A stretch of DNA of 64,000 bases from Azospirillum baldaniorum (GTDB lineage Bacteria; Pseudomonadota; Alphaproteobacteria; Azospirillales; Azospirillaceae), in NCBI RefSeq assembly GCF_003119195.2, contig NZ_CP022262.1, positions 567,001 through 631,000 on the forward strand, written 5' to 3'. The notes below the pieces were generated by a model. It did not search any database. It was not told the origin of the DNA and worked only from the letters and a program-made list of their open reading frames with translations. Below, piece after piece: positions 50,264 through 59,050 of the stretch. The translations under genes were made by a program, and so were the position numbers. How positions within the stretch are numbered: the first letter of the stretch is position 1; each line of letters opens with the position of its first letter.

Positions 50264-50737
50264 TCAGGCGCCCTTGTCCAGCGTCGTGCCGCTGCAATAG
50301 GCCCAATCGTCGCCGTGCAGGCCGAAGAACAGGGCCACCGGTTGCTTGCCGGAGCGGTCGATGACCACGCGGAAGCGGTTGCCGGTGCAGGCGCCCGCAG
50401 CCTGCTTCTGATAGGGCAGCTTGACGCTCTTGGATTTCAGGCAGGAATCGGCGGCCTTGGGCGGGTTGGCCGACGCGTCGATGCGCTTGCCGTTCAGCAC
50501 CATGTAGTAGTTGGTGGCCTGCCCGCCCTTGACCTCGGCCTTCACCTCGATCTTGCCGAATCGGGACTTGTAGAGGCCGGCGTCGGTTTCGCCGTCCGGC
50601 GCGCCGGGGGCGATGGCGCGGAAGGACACGGCGCCGCAGGCCGGCGGCTCCTTCTTCTGGGCAAGGGCCGGCTGGGTAAGCGCAACGGTGGCGATGCCCG
50701 CGACCAATGCGGCACCGAAAAGACGCGACAGCGGCAT
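50264..50737 (-). CDS. Small secreted protein, unknown function
   Basis: Protein of 157 residues with a clear signal peptide (FGAALVAGIATVALTQPALAQ, cleaved near residue 26). The mature part contains four cysteines (PPACGAV, DSCLKSK, GACTGNR, YCSGTT), enough for two disulphides. No enzyme motif seen. Located between an NnrU-type gene and a thioesterase, all on the minus strand. Confidence 0.7.
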   Translation of the reverse strand: MPLSRLFGAALVAGIATVALTQPALAQKKEPPACGAVSFRAIAPGAPDGETDAGLYKSRFGKIEVKAEVKGGQATNYYMVLNGKRIDASANPPKAADSCLKSKSVKLPYQKQAAGACTGNRFRVVIDRSGKQPVALFFGLHGDDWAYCSGTTLDKGA

Positions 50738-50775
50738 GCGAACCTCCTGGATCGGATGGAAGGGGTTGGGACGGG

Positions 50776-51219
50776 TCAGGCGGGAGCTTGGCAGAACAGG
50801 GTCTGCTGCATGATGGCGCAGTCCTTCTCCACCCCGCCGTCGAGCATCGAGATCTCGACGCTGGTGACGGTCAGGGTGCGGCCCGGCTTCAACACGCGGG
50901 CGCGGGCGATCATCACCTCGCCCTTGGCCGGCGACATCAGATTGACTTTGAACTCCACCGCCAGGACTTCGCTGCCCGCCGGCATCAGCGTGTAGCCGGC
51001 GTAGCCCCCGGCGTTGTCGGCCAGCGTGCTGACCATGCCCGCGTGGAAGAAGCCGTGCTGCTGCGTCAGGTCGGCGCGGAACGGCAGGCGCATCTCGCAG
51101 AAGCCAGGCTCCAGCCGCGTCAGCTCGATCCCCAGCGTCTTGCAGATCGGCTGGCGTTCGAAGCCGGCGCGGCAGCGCGCCTCCCAGTCCGGATCGCGCG
51201 GTTCGAAGGTCTTGGGCAC
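50776..51219 (-). CDS. PaaI-type hotdog thioesterase
   Basis: Protein of 147 residues from a GTG start (VPKTFEPRDPDWEARC). The hotdog core is visible with the motif QQHGFFHAGMVSTLADNAGGYA, whose His-Gly and Asp are the catalytic region of acyl-CoA thioesterases. No ATG is available in the conserved part. It follows thiG by 50 nt on the same strand and may be read with the thiamine operon. Confidence 0.82.
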   Translation of the reverse strand: MPKTFEPRDPDWEARCRAGFERQPICKTLGIELTRLEPGFCEMRLPFRADLTQQHGFFHAGMVSTLADNAGGYAGYTLMPAGSEVLAVEFKVNLMSPAKGEVMIARARVLKPGRTLTVTSVEISMLDGGVEKDCAIMQQTLFCQAPA

Positions 51220-51269
51220 GTCTCGGGTCTCTCTGATTGTGTTCGGGCGGCCCTTACCCTGCGCCAGCC

Positions 51270-52040
51270 TTACGTTCCGATCAAGCCGAGCTGCGGGCTC
51301 GACGCCTCCGCGAAGGCTCGTTTCGGCATGCGCCCGGCCAGACGGGCCGCCCGCCCCGCCGCCACCGCGTCGCGCATCGCCGCCGCCATGCGCACCGGAT
51401 CGCGCGCCTTCGACACCGCGGTGTTCAGCAGCACGGCGGCACAGCCCAGCTCCATCGCCAGGGCGGCGTCCGACGCCGTGCCGATTCCGGCGTCCAGGAC
51501 CACCGGCACCGGGCTGCGCGCGCAGATCGTCTCGATGGCGTGCGGGTTGCGGATGCCCAACCCCGAGCCGATGAAGGCGCCCAGCGGCATCACCGCCGCA
51601 GCACCCAGGTCGGCGAGCTTGCGGCAGGTCACCGGATCGTCGTTGCAGTAGGGCAGAACGGTGAAGCCGTCGGCCACCAATTCCTCGGTCGCGCGCAGCA
51701 GCTCCTCGACGTCGGGGTAGAGCAGCTCGCGGTCGCCGATGACCTCCAGCTTGATCCAGTCCACGCCCAGCGCCTCGCGGGCGAGTTGCGCGGTCAGCAC
51801 CGCCTCCTTGGCGGTCAGGCAACCGGCGGTGTTGGGCAGCAGCCCGGCGCGGTCGCCGATGACGTCGACGAGGCTTTCCGAATAGCCGTCCAGGCTGATG
51901 CGCCGGATGGCCAGCGTGACCAGTTCGCTGCCGCTGGCCTCCAGCGCGTCCAGCATGACCTGCTGGTTCGGATAACCGGCGGTGCCGAGAAACAGGCGCG
52001 AGCGGAACTCACGGCCCGCTATGGTGAGCGTGTCGTTCAT
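51270..52040 (-). CDS. thiG: Thiazole synthase
   Basis: Protein of 256 residues making the thiazole phosphate of thiamine from dehydroglycine, deoxyxylulose phosphate and ThiS thiocarboxylate. The Schiff-base Lys97 is in VDWIKLEVIGD; the phosphate-binding GIGTASDAALAMELG box is intact. It ends the thiO-thiS-thiG set and starts 46 nt after thiS. Confidence 0.94.
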   Translation of the reverse strand: MNDTLTIAGREFRSRLFLGTAGYPNQQVMLDALEASGSELVTLAIRRISLDGYSESLVDVIGDRAGLLPNTAGCLTAKEAVLTAQLAREALGVDWIKLEVIGDRELLYPDVEELLRATEELVADGFTVLPYCNDDPVTCRKLADLGAAAVMPLGAFIGSGLGIRNPHAIETICARSPVPVVLDAGIGTASDAALAMELGCAAVLLNTAVSKARDPVRMAAAMRDAVAAGRAARLAGRMPKRAFAEASSPQLGLIGT

Positions 52041-52086
52041 GGGTGTTTCCTTGGATGTCGGACCCGCGCTCCGGCGGGTGAGAATT

Positions 52087-52296
52087 TCAGCCGCCCTGCA
52101 CGGGACGGATGATCTCCAGGGCGTCGCCCGCGGACAGGGGCGTCTCGTCCCAGCGGCGGGACGGCAGGACGGCGCCGTTGAGGGCGACCGCGACCCCGCG
52201 GGTGCCCGCGGCGATTCCCCGCCCGGCCAGCAGGGCGGCGACGGTGGGGGCGGCGAGGTCCTCCTCCCGCCCGTTGACACGGATGCGGGCGCTCAT
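52087..52296 (-). CDS. thiS: Sulfur carrier protein ThiS
   Basis: Ubiquitin-like carrier of 69 residues (MSARIRVNGREEDLAAP) ending in the required Gly-Gly (RPVQGG), which is thiocarboxylated to donate sulfur to ThiG. ATG at 52296 overlaps the stop of thiO by 4 nt. The longer frame reaching 52803 is the thiO gene read out of frame. Confidence 0.93.
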   Translation of the reverse strand: MSARIRVNGREEDLAAPTVAALLAGRGIAAGTRGVAVALNGAVLPSRRWDETPLSAGDALEIIRPVQGG

Positions 52297-53477
52297 GCCG
52301 CGGCCCCCTTCGGCTGGGCGAAGCGGTCGAGCGCGAAGGGGCGGATCACCGGATCGGCCTCCCCGGTCAGGACCAGACGCGCCACCGAATCCGCGGTGAC
52401 CGGGGTCAGCAGGATGCCGTTGCGGTGGTGCCCGGTGGCGTAGACCAGCCCCTCGACCTCCGAGAGGCCGAGGATCGGGGCGTCGTCGCGGGTGCCCGGG
52501 CGGAAGCCGGCCCATGCCTCCTCGATGGGCAGCTCGGCGATGCCCGGCAGGGCGCGCCATGCCCCCTCCAGCAGGGCGAACTGGCCCCCGGCGGTCAGCC
52601 GGTCGTCGAACCCGCGCTCCTCCGTCGTGGCGCCGACGAGCAGCCGCCCGTCCAGCCGCGGGATCAGGTAGGTGCCGGGGGTCCACACCACATGGCGCAG
52701 CAACGGCAGGCGGGCGTCCATGCGCAGGCAGAGCATCTGTCCCTTCACCGGGCGCACGGGCGGCCGCACCGCCGGAGACAACCCGTCGATCCAGCCCGAC
52801 CACGCCCCGGCGGCCAGAACCACTTGATCGGCCTCGACCAGACGGTCCTCGACCTGGATACCGACCGCCCGACCACCGCGGACTTCGATGCGGGACACCT
52901 CAGCGTATTCGTGCACCACGGCGCCGGCCCGCAGGGCGGCGGCGTGCAGGGCGGTGGCGACCTTGCGGTTGTCGACCTGATGGTCGCCTGCGCAAAACAG
53001 CGCGCCGGCGACGCCCGGCTGGAGATAGGGCTCGCGCCGCCGCACCTCCGCCCCGCTCAGCCATTCCACCGGCAGGCCGAGCCTGGTCTGGAAATCGTGC
53101 AGGAAGCGCACCTTGGCCGCGTCGTCGGCGTTCAGCGCGATGACCATCGTGCCTTCGCCGCGCAGGTCCACCGCCATGCCGGAAGCGGCCTCCAACTCCG
53201 CCGCGAAGGCGGGCCACAGGTCCTGCGATGCGCGGGTCAGCGGCAGAAGGCTCTCTTCGCCGGGTTCGGTCTCGACACAAGCGGCGAGCATGCCGCCCGC
53301 GGCGTGGCTGGCGCCCCGGCCGGCAGCGCCGCGGTCGAAGACCTCGACCCGGCAGCCGGCGGCGGCCAGCCTCCAGGCGATGGACAGGCCGATCACCCCG
53401 GCGCCGATCACGGCGATGGAGGGCCCTCCAGAAACGGAAAGAGCGGAATCAGAATGAGATAAGGGCGCGGATACCAT
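52293..53477 (-). CDS. thiO: Glycine oxidase
   Basis: FAD-dependent oxidase of 394 residues that supplies dehydroglycine for thiazole synthesis in aerobes. It has the dinucleotide-binding GAGVIGLSIAWRLAAAG near residue 25, and a C-terminal FAD block (GFRPGTRDDAPILG, ATGHHRNGILLTP). ATG at 53477 lies 5 nt from the end of the TPP riboswitch, whose last helix carries its ribosome site. First gene of thiO-thiS-thiG. No thiE or thiC is in the window. Confidence 0.93.
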   Translation of the reverse strand: MVSAPLSHSDSALSVSGGPSIAVIGAGVIGLSIAWRLAAAGCRVEVFDRGAAGRGASHAAGGMLAACVETEPGEESLLPLTRASQDLWPAFAAELEAASGMAVDLRGEGTMVIALNADDAAKVRFLHDFQTRLGLPVEWLSGAEVRRREPYLQPGVAGALFCAGDHQVDNRKVATALHAAALRAGAVVHEYAEVSRIEVRGGRAVGIQVEDRLVEADQVVLAAGAWSGWIDGLSPAVRPPVRPVKGQMLCLRMDARLPLLRHVVWTPGTYLIPRLDGRLLVGATTEERGFDDRLTAGGQFALLEGAWRALPGIAELPIEEAWAGFRPGTRDDAPILGLSEVEGLVYATGHHRNGILLTPVTADSVARLVLTGEADPVIRPFALDRFAQPKGAAA

Positions 53478-53482
53478 GCGGC

Positions 53483-53565
53483 GGCTCCCTTCGCTGGCAT
53501 TATCCAGACAGGTTCGATGGGTGTGATCTCAGCCGCGTGAGCGCATCCCGCACGGCACCCCAGCC
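53483..53565 (-). ncRNA. TPP riboswitch (thi box)
   Basis: On the minus strand the segment reads GGCTGGGGTGCC at its 5' side, then CTGAGATCACACCC and GAACCTGTCTGGATAATGCC, closing with AGCGAAGGGAGCC. These are the conserved thi-box elements in order. The closing P1 strand includes AAGGGAG, the thiO ribosome site, so TPP binding should block translation start directly. Confidence 0.95.
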
Positions 53566-53618
53566 AATGCCCGGATCATCCGGAAGAGAGCCGCCTTTGG
53601 CAAGCCCCTTTTCGTTGG

Positions 53619-55058
53619 TCACAACAACAAAAGCGACGCCAGCCCCAGGAAGGACAGGAAGCCGATGACATCGGTCATGGTGGTCAGGAAGACCGAACTC
53701 GCCACCGCCGGATCGACGCCCAGCCGGTCCAGCCCGATGGGAATCAGCACGCCGCACAGGCCGGCGACGAACAGGTTGATGACCATGGCGCAGCCGATGA
53801 CCAGGCCGATCATCGGCTCGAACCACGTCGCGGCGATGGCCCCCACCAGCGTGGCGAAGACGGCGCCGTTGAGCAGCCCGACCAGAACCTCCTTCCCCAC
53901 CACGCGGGGCGCGTTGGAGGACGACAGCTCGCGCGTCGCCAGGGCGCGCACCGCTACGGTCAGGGTCTGGGTCCCGGCGTTGCCGCCCATCGAGGCGGTG
54001 ATCGGCATCAGCACGGCCAGCGCCACGATCTGTTCGATGGTCGCCTCGAACAGCGAGATGACGCCCGCCGCGGCGAAGGCGGTGAACAGATTCACGCCCA
54101 GCCAGGAAATGCGCGAGCGCGAGGTCTCCAGAACCGAGCGGTAGATCGAGGTGTCGCCGACGCCGCCCAGCTTGCCGATGTCGTCTTCGGCTTCCTCGTC
54201 GATGATGTGGACCACGTCGTCGACGGTGATGACGCCGATCAACCGCCCGCCGGCATCCACCACAGGGGCGGAGACCAGGGCGTATTGGCGGAACAGGTTC
54301 GCCACCTCCTCCTGATCCATGGTGGCGGGGATGGTGTCCACCTCCTCCGTCACCAGATCGGCAATGCGGATCGACCGCTTCTGGCGCAGCAGGCGCGACA
54401 GCGGCACCGCGCCGACCACCCGGTGCATCGGATCGACGACGAAGATATCGTAGAAGTCCTCCGGCAGCTCGTCGGTGGCGGCACGGACGTAATCGATGGT
54501 CTTGCCCACCGTCCAGAACTGCGGCACCGCCACCAGATCGCGCTGCATCAGGCGGCCGGCGGTGTATTCGTCGTAGGTCAGGTTCTCCTGGACCAGCGCG
54601 CGGTCGGCGGCCGGCAGATTCTCCAGCACCTCGCGCCGGGTGTCCTCGTCCAGGTCCTCGATGACGTCGACGGCGTCGTCGGTGTCCAGCTCCGCGACGG
54701 CGGCGGCCAGCTCCTTCGGTTCGAACAGCTCGACGATCTCTTCGCGGAGATCGGGGTTGAGGTAGCTCAGCACCTCGCCGTCGAAGTCGGGACGCAGGAC
54801 ACCGATCAGCGCCTCCCGGTCATCGTGACCGAGCTGCTCGATCAGGTCGGCGATGTCGGCGGGGTGAAGCTTGTCCACCTCCGCGCGCAGATCGTCGCGC
54901 CGTCCGGCGTGCAGCCGTTCGACGATCTCCTCCACGAACTCCGGCTCAACACCATAGGCGCGCTCCTCCTCGCCGTCCTCGCGGGGCGGGGCGGGGCGTT
55001 CGGCCGGGTGCGGCACATCGTCCTGGATACGATCCGGTTCCTGGCGGTCGGTGTGCAT
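53619..55058 (-). CDS. mgtE: Magnesium transporter MgtE
   Basis: Transporter of 479 residues. The N-domain is acidic and superhelical (about 40-145, LIEQLGHDDREALIGVL), followed by two CBS domains (about 150-275) that sense Mg2+, and five membrane helices. The channel motif MPITASMGGNAGTQT is intact. ATG at 55058 has AGGGAGGG 7 nt upstream; the frame opening at 55343 is rejected. The 296-nt divergent gap to the STAS gene has several GC hairpins on the minus strand but no recognisable M-box. Confidence 0.93.
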   Translation of the reverse strand: MHTDRQEPDRIQDDVPHPAERPAPPREDGEEERAYGVEPEFVEEIVERLHAGRRDDLRAEVDKLHPADIADLIEQLGHDDREALIGVLRPDFDGEVLSYLNPDLREEIVELFEPKELAAAVAELDTDDAVDVIEDLDEDTRREVLENLPAADRALVQENLTYDEYTAGRLMQRDLVAVPQFWTVGKTIDYVRAATDELPEDFYDIFVVDPMHRVVGAVPLSRLLRQKRSIRIADLVTEEVDTIPATMDQEEVANLFRQYALVSAPVVDAGGRLIGVITVDDVVHIIDEEAEDDIGKLGGVGDTSIYRSVLETSRSRISWLGVNLFTAFAAAGVISLFEATIEQIVALAVLMPITASMGGNAGTQTLTVAVRALATRELSSSNAPRVVGKEVLVGLLNGAVFATLVGAIAATWFEPMIGLVIGCAMVINLFVAGLCGVLIPIGLDRLGVDPAVASSVFLTTMTDVIGFLSFLGLASLLLL

Positions 55059-55354
55059 GGCGGCACCCTCCCTGTACGATGGCAATGCGGCGTGACGGCA
55101 TGGTCCTGCGATCGGCCGACCATGGCGCACCGGCGTTTGCGGGTTGGTGGGGAGCCCTTGCGGGTTCCCGCCGGGGCGCCCACCGAATATAGGTGTGACA
55201 CCGCTTTGTCCAGCGCGGCGGGCCATTCCCTGGCCTCCGGCCTCTCGCGCAATGCTTGCGTGGGCTGCGCAATTCGTGCACCCATAATGCCAACGGGGCT
55301 TTTCACCCCGCGCGGGCAGCGAAAAACAGACACCACCGGCCAACGGATGTGACG

Positions 55355-55657
55355 ATGGAGTACGCCTACACCGACATCGACGGTCAGGAAGGGATCATGC
55401 TGTCGGGGCGTTTCACCTACGATGACAGCCGCAAGTTCCATGATCTGCTGGCGGACTGGGACATCGGCGCGCGGCCCGAGGTGCGGTTGGACCTGCGCTA
55501 CATGACCTTCCTGGACTCCGCGGCGATCGGCATGCTGTTCGTCCTGGCCAACCGCTGCCGCGACGCGAAGGGGCTGGTGACGGTGCACAATGCACAACCT
55601 TACATTGTGCAGACCATGCGCCGCGTGGCGCTCGACCAGTATGTGGAGTTCCGCTGA
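55355..55657 (+). CDS. STAS-domain protein (anti-sigma antagonist type)
   Basis: Single STAS domain of 100 residues (MEYAYTDIDGQEGIML). The phosphoserine-loop region DLRYMTFLDSAAIGMLFVLA has the Ser of the TFLDSAA motif that is phosphorylated in SpoIIAA-like proteins. It would act in a partner-switching regulatory cascade. No anti-sigma kinase or PP2C phosphatase is adjacent. ATG at 55355, followed by a terminator shared with the tRNA. Confidence 0.85.
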   Translation: MEYAYTDIDGQEGIMLSGRFTYDDSRKFHDLLADWDIGARPEVRLDLRYMTFLDSAAIGMLFVLANRCRDAKGLVTVHNAQPYIVQTMRRVALDQYVEFR

Positions 55658-55716
55658 GGACGAGGGCTCCGAGAGGATGGTCCTGATCGTGGCGGCCTGG
55701 AAACGGAAGTCTGAAA

Positions 55717-55760
55717 ACGAAAAAGCCCGCTGTGGTCCGATGGACCGGCGGGCTTTTCGT
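55717..55760. terminator. Bidirectional intrinsic terminator
   Basis: AAAAGCCCGC, inner stem GGTCC-GAT-GGACC, then GGCGGGCTTTT. The hairpin is flanked by A-run on the left and T-run on the right, so it serves the STAS gene on the plus strand and the tRNA on the minus strand. Confidence 0.85.
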
Positions 55761-55791
55761 TTGTTTGCCTGAACCCCCCGTTTCCGGGGGA

Positions 55792-55878
55792 TGGTGCGGT
55801 CGAGAAGACTCGAACTTCCACGGCATCTCTGCCACAGCGACCTCAACGCTGCGCGTCTACCAATTCCGCCACGACCGC
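55792..55878 (-). tRNA. tRNA-Leu (anticodon GAG)
   Basis: On the minus strand the gene begins GCGGTCGTGGCGGAATTGG and pairs with CGACCGC at the 3' end, followed by A and an encoded CCA. The anticodon stem CAGCG/CGCTG encloses the loop TTGAGGT, giving anticodon GAG. The T arm shows GTTCGAGTC. It has the long variable arm expected for leucine tRNA. Confidence 0.93.
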
Positions 55879-56003
55879 ACAAGGCTGGTAGAACCGAGGA
55901 GGGAAGTGCTCCCCTCATCGGGTGGAGCGGGGGAATAGCAGATCCCCATCGCCCGATCAAGCGGTGTCTCGCGTTTTTGCCAAAGAAAGTTCATAACATC
56001 GGC

Positions 56004-56732
56004 ATGACCGATCTCACCGCCCCTATTCCGCCCGCCGCCGATGCCGCTGCCACCGCCAATGCCCTCCCGGCGCGAGCGGTGGAGTGGCGCATCAGCGACA
56101 CGCCCGTCCCCTACCCCGACGCGCTGGCCGAAATGGAGGCGCGCGTCGAGGCCATCCGCGCCGGCGCCGCGCCGGAGCTGGTCTGGCTGCTGGAGCATCC
56201 GCCCCTTTACACCGCCGGCACCAGCGCGCGGGAGGAAGACCTGCTGGAGCCGGGCCGCTTCCCCGTCTATCAGGCCGGGCGCGGCGGGCAGTTCACCTAC
56301 CACGGGCCCGGGCAGCGCGTGGCCTACGTGATGCTGGACCTGAAGACGCGCGGCGCCGACATCCGCGCCTTCGTCCACGACCTTGAGGAGTGGCTGATCC
56401 GCACGCTGGCCGCCTTCAACATCCGCGGCGAACGGCGGGAGGGCCGCGTCGGCATCTGGGTGGACAAGCAGCCCTACGGCGGCGCGCCCGGCCAGGAGGA
56501 CAAGATTGCCGCGATCGGCGTGCGCGTGCGCCGTTGGGTCAGTTTCCACGGCGTCGCCCTGAACGTCGAGCCGGACCTGTCGCACTTCGCCGGCATCGTC
56601 CCCTGCGGCATCAGCGAGCATGGGGTGACCTCCATCGTCGCGCTCGGCCACCTCGTCACCATGGAGGATGTGGACGCCGCCATGATCGCCAGCTTCGCGG
56701 AGGTCTTCGGCGGCGGGTCGGAAGAAGAATGA
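56004..56732 (+). CDS. lipB: Octanoyl-[acyl carrier protein]:protein octanoyltransferase
   Basis: Protein of 242 residues that moves octanoate from ACP to lipoyl domains. The motif GRGGQFTYHGPGQ, Lys167 in EDKIAAIGVR and the acyl-thioester Cys201 in GIVPCGISEHG are all present. ATG at 56004 (MTDLTAPIPPAADA); a frame running back to 55791 crosses the tRNA. It is a single gene here without lipA nearby. Confidence 0.94.
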   Translation: MTDLTAPIPPAADAAATANALPARAVEWRISDTPVPYPDALAEMEARVEAIRAGAAPELVWLLEHPPLYTAGTSAREEDLLEPGRFPVYQAGRGGQFTYHGPGQRVAYVMLDLKTRGADIRAFVHDLEEWLIRTLAAFNIRGERREGRVGIWVDKQPYGGAPGQEDKIAAIGVRVRRWVSFHGVALNVEPDLSHFAGIVPCGISEHGVTSIVALGHLVTMEDVDAAMIASFAEVFGGGSEEE

Positions 56733-56735
56733 CCC

Positions 56736-57254
56736 CTACCGCTTCGTCGCTCCGGCGGGCTGCGCGTCGTTCAGGACGCGCACATCCTCGTTGGTGATCG
56801 ACACGATGGTGCAGCCGGTGCTGTCGCCGTTGCGGAAGAGATAGATCAGCCGGCGGTTTGCCTGCTTCTTCGGGTCGTGCAGGTTCAGGCCATGGCCGAA
56901 GGCGACGCCCAGAACCTCGCCCTTGAAGATGGCGCGGTAGCGCAGGGGCATCTGCTCCCGGAACTGGCGGGCGGCGCAGGCCTTGCTCAGTTCCTTCTCG
57001 AAGGTCCCGGCGTGCCGCCAGTCCTGGGAGGAGCGGATCATCACCCATTGCGGCGGCAGCGGGAACTGGACCACCGGCGGCGAGAGCGGCAGGTCATAGC
57101 CGCCGGGCGGCACCGGCGGCATGTGTCCCGGCTCCGTCCGGTCGAGCGGCCCCTTGGCCCAGGCCACCCCGCCGCCCAGCGCACCGAGGATCAAAAGGCT
57201 TCGGGCTGCGCCGCACAGGAGCCTGAGCGCTGATTCTGGCCTTTTGCCGCTCAT
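56736..57254 (-). CDS. Secreted hypothetical protein
   Basis: Protein of 172 residues starting MSGKRPESALRLLCG, with a signal peptide (LLILGALGGGVAWAK). It is rich in Pro and ends in a segment with GCTIVSITNEDVRVL. No enzyme motif. It is convergent with lipB, 3 nt apart. Another 48 codons lie open upstream but cross the repeat at 57281-57305. Confidence 0.65.
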   Translation of the reverse strand: MSGKRPESALRLLCGAARSLLILGALGGGVAWAKGPLDRTEPGHMPPVPPGGYDLPLSPPVVQFPLPPQWVMIRSSQDWRHAGTFEKELSKACAARQFREQMPLRYRAIFKGEVLGVAFGHGLNLHDPKKQANRRLIYLFRNGDSTGCTIVSITNEDVRVLNDAQPAGATKR

Positions 57255-57280
57255 CCCAACCTGTTTTCCCCCTCCCGAAA

Positions 57281-57305
57281 CCCTCTCCCGAAGACCGGGA
57301 GAGGG
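57281..57305. repeat. Palindrome of the interspersed family (copy 4, single hairpin)
   Basis: CCCTCTCCCG-AAGAC-CGGGAGAGGG, perfect 10-bp stem, identical in both arms to the first hairpin at 4667-4689. It sits between two minus-strand genes and may end the aldehyde dehydrogenase message. Confidence 0.7.
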
Positions 57306-57328
57306 AGCATCGAGCGCCGGTCGGCCCC

Positions 57329-58768
57329 TTACGCCGCCGGTTCGTTGCCGTAGACGGACTTGGTCTCCAGGAACTCCTCGAAACCGACTTCGCCCCACTC
57401 GCGCCCGATGCCGGACTGCTTGTAGCCGCCGAAGGGAGCGGCAAGGTCAATGGAGGCGCCGTTCAGATGCACCATGCCGGTGCGCAGGCGCTTCGCCACC
57501 GCCCGCGCCTCGTCCACCGTGCCCGCGTAGACATAGCCGGACAGACCATAGAGCGAGTCGTTGGCGCTGCGGATCGCCTCTTCAATGTCCTCGTAGGGGC
57601 GGATGGTCAGGACCGGGCCGAAGATCTCCTCGCGCATGATGGTCATGCCGTCGGTGGCGCGGCTGAAGACGGTGGGCTTGGCGTAGAAGCCGCGCTCCAG
57701 CCCGTCCGGACGGCCCGGACCGCCGCACAGCAGGGTGGCCCCCTCCTCGATGCCGGCCTGGATCAGGCGCTGCACCCGCTCGTACTGGCGCTGGTTGGCG
57801 ATCGGGCCGACGCCGGTGCGGTCGCCGCGCGGATCGCCGACCACCAGACGGGCGCAGACCTGGGCGGCGATCGTCTCCGCCTCGTCCAGGCGGGAGGCCG
57901 GGACATACATGCGCGACGGCGCGTTGCAGCTCTGCCCGGTGTTGGACATCATCGACCGTACGCCGTGGGTCACCGCCTTGGTCAGATCGGCGCTCTCGCA
58001 GATGATGTTGGCGGACTTGCCGCCCAGTTCCAGCGACACGCGCTTGATGCTGTCGGCGGCGTTGTGGGAGACCGACGCCCCGGCGCGGGTGGAGCCGGTC
58101 AGCGACACCATGTCGACCAGCGGGTGCGAGGCCAGGACCGGGCCGACCACCGCGCCGTCACCGTAGAACATGTTGAAGACGCCCGCCGGAACCCCGGCCT
58201 CGTGCAGGATCTCGGCGAAGATCCAGGCCGAATAGGGGGCGAACTCGCTGGGCTTCAACACCATCGTGCAGCCGGTGGCGAGCGCCGGGGCGACCTTGCA
58301 GGCGATCTGGTTGATCGGCCAGTTCCACGGCGTGATCATGGCGCAGACGCCGACCGGCTCGCGCAGGATGCGGGTGGTGCCGCGGGTCCGCTCGAACGGG
58401 TATTCGCGGGCGGCCTCCAGAGCCGTCTTGAAATGGGCCAGCCCCATGAAGGCCTGCGCCGGCTTTGACAACGCCGCCAGCGGCGCGCCCATCTCCTCGG
58501 TGATGGCGTCGGCCACCTCGTCCATGCGCTTCTCGAAGAGCGCGCAGACGGCGGCCAGCAGCTCCAGCCGCTCGTTCAGGGGGGTGCGGGAAAAGCCGTC
58601 GAAGGCGGCGTGGGCCGCCGCCACCGCGCGTTGCGCGTCCTCCGGCCCGCCGAGCGCCACGGTGCCCGACACCTGCTCCGTCGCCGGGTTCAACACCTCC
58701 ATCACGGTGGCGCCCGCCGCGGGTTCGGTCCAGGCGCCGCCGATGTAGAAGGATTGGCAGGTCTTCAT
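57329..58768 (-). CDS. NAD(P)-dependent aldehyde dehydrogenase
   Basis: Protein of 479 residues, standard ALDH length. Catalytic Cys281 is in SNTGQSCNAPSRM, Glu247 in SLELGGKSANI and Asn149 in ITPWNWPINQ. ATG at 58768 (MKTCQSFYIGG); a frame open to 59014 is not conserved. The substrate is not evident. Divergent from the dipeptide-type ABC operon with a 282-nt gap, so the two may share a regulator. Confidence 0.92.
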   Translation of the reverse strand: MKTCQSFYIGGAWTEPAAGATVMEVLNPATEQVSGTVALGGPEDAQRAVAAAHAAFDGFSRTPLNERLELLAAVCALFEKRMDEVADAITEEMGAPLAALSKPAQAFMGLAHFKTALEAAREYPFERTRGTTRILREPVGVCAMITPWNWPINQIACKVAPALATGCTMVLKPSEFAPYSAWIFAEILHEAGVPAGVFNMFYGDGAVVGPVLASHPLVDMVSLTGSTRAGASVSHNAADSIKRVSLELGGKSANIICESADLTKAVTHGVRSMMSNTGQSCNAPSRMYVPASRLDEAETIAAQVCARLVVGDPRGDRTGVGPIANQRQYERVQRLIQAGIEEGATLLCGGPGRPDGLERGFYAKPTVFSRATDGMTIMREEIFGPVLTIRPYEDIEEAIRSANDSLYGLSGYVYAGTVDEARAVAKRLRTGMVHLNGASIDLAAPFGGYKQSGIGREWGEVGFEEFLETKSVYGNEPAA

Positions 58769-58887
58769 CTCTAATCCCCTTGCTCTCTTCGTTGGCATTT
58801 TCGGGTGAAACGATCCTGCCCCGTCCGGAGCCGTTTGCCAAAGCTTTCCATCGGGAAAAACCGGATAGGTCAGAAGACCGGACCCTG

Positions 58888-58916
58888 TTGACAGATCAAT
58901 GGTTTCACGGTCTGAT
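58888..58916 (+). promoter_or_regulatory. Putative sigma-70 promoter of the peptide ABC operon
   Basis: TTGACA (58888-58893), a 17-nt spacer and TCTGAT (58911-58916). The -35 is perfect. It would give a leader of about 128 nt before the binding-protein start. Confidence 0.5.
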
Positions 58917-59050
58917 CGTTGAACACATACATGCCGCCGCCCCGCTTGCGGCGAGCCGAACGACAAGAATCGGGCCGCAACAACCGTGGCCCAAGGGCTG
59001 GGAGCCTGCTTCACGGGTACAAATCAAACGTACAATCAGGGGGACGAGGG

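Noticed and set aside
55059..55190. Magnesium riboswitch in the mgtE leader
   Set aside because: Several GC hairpins exist but none of the conserved M-box or mgtA-type elements could be recognised.
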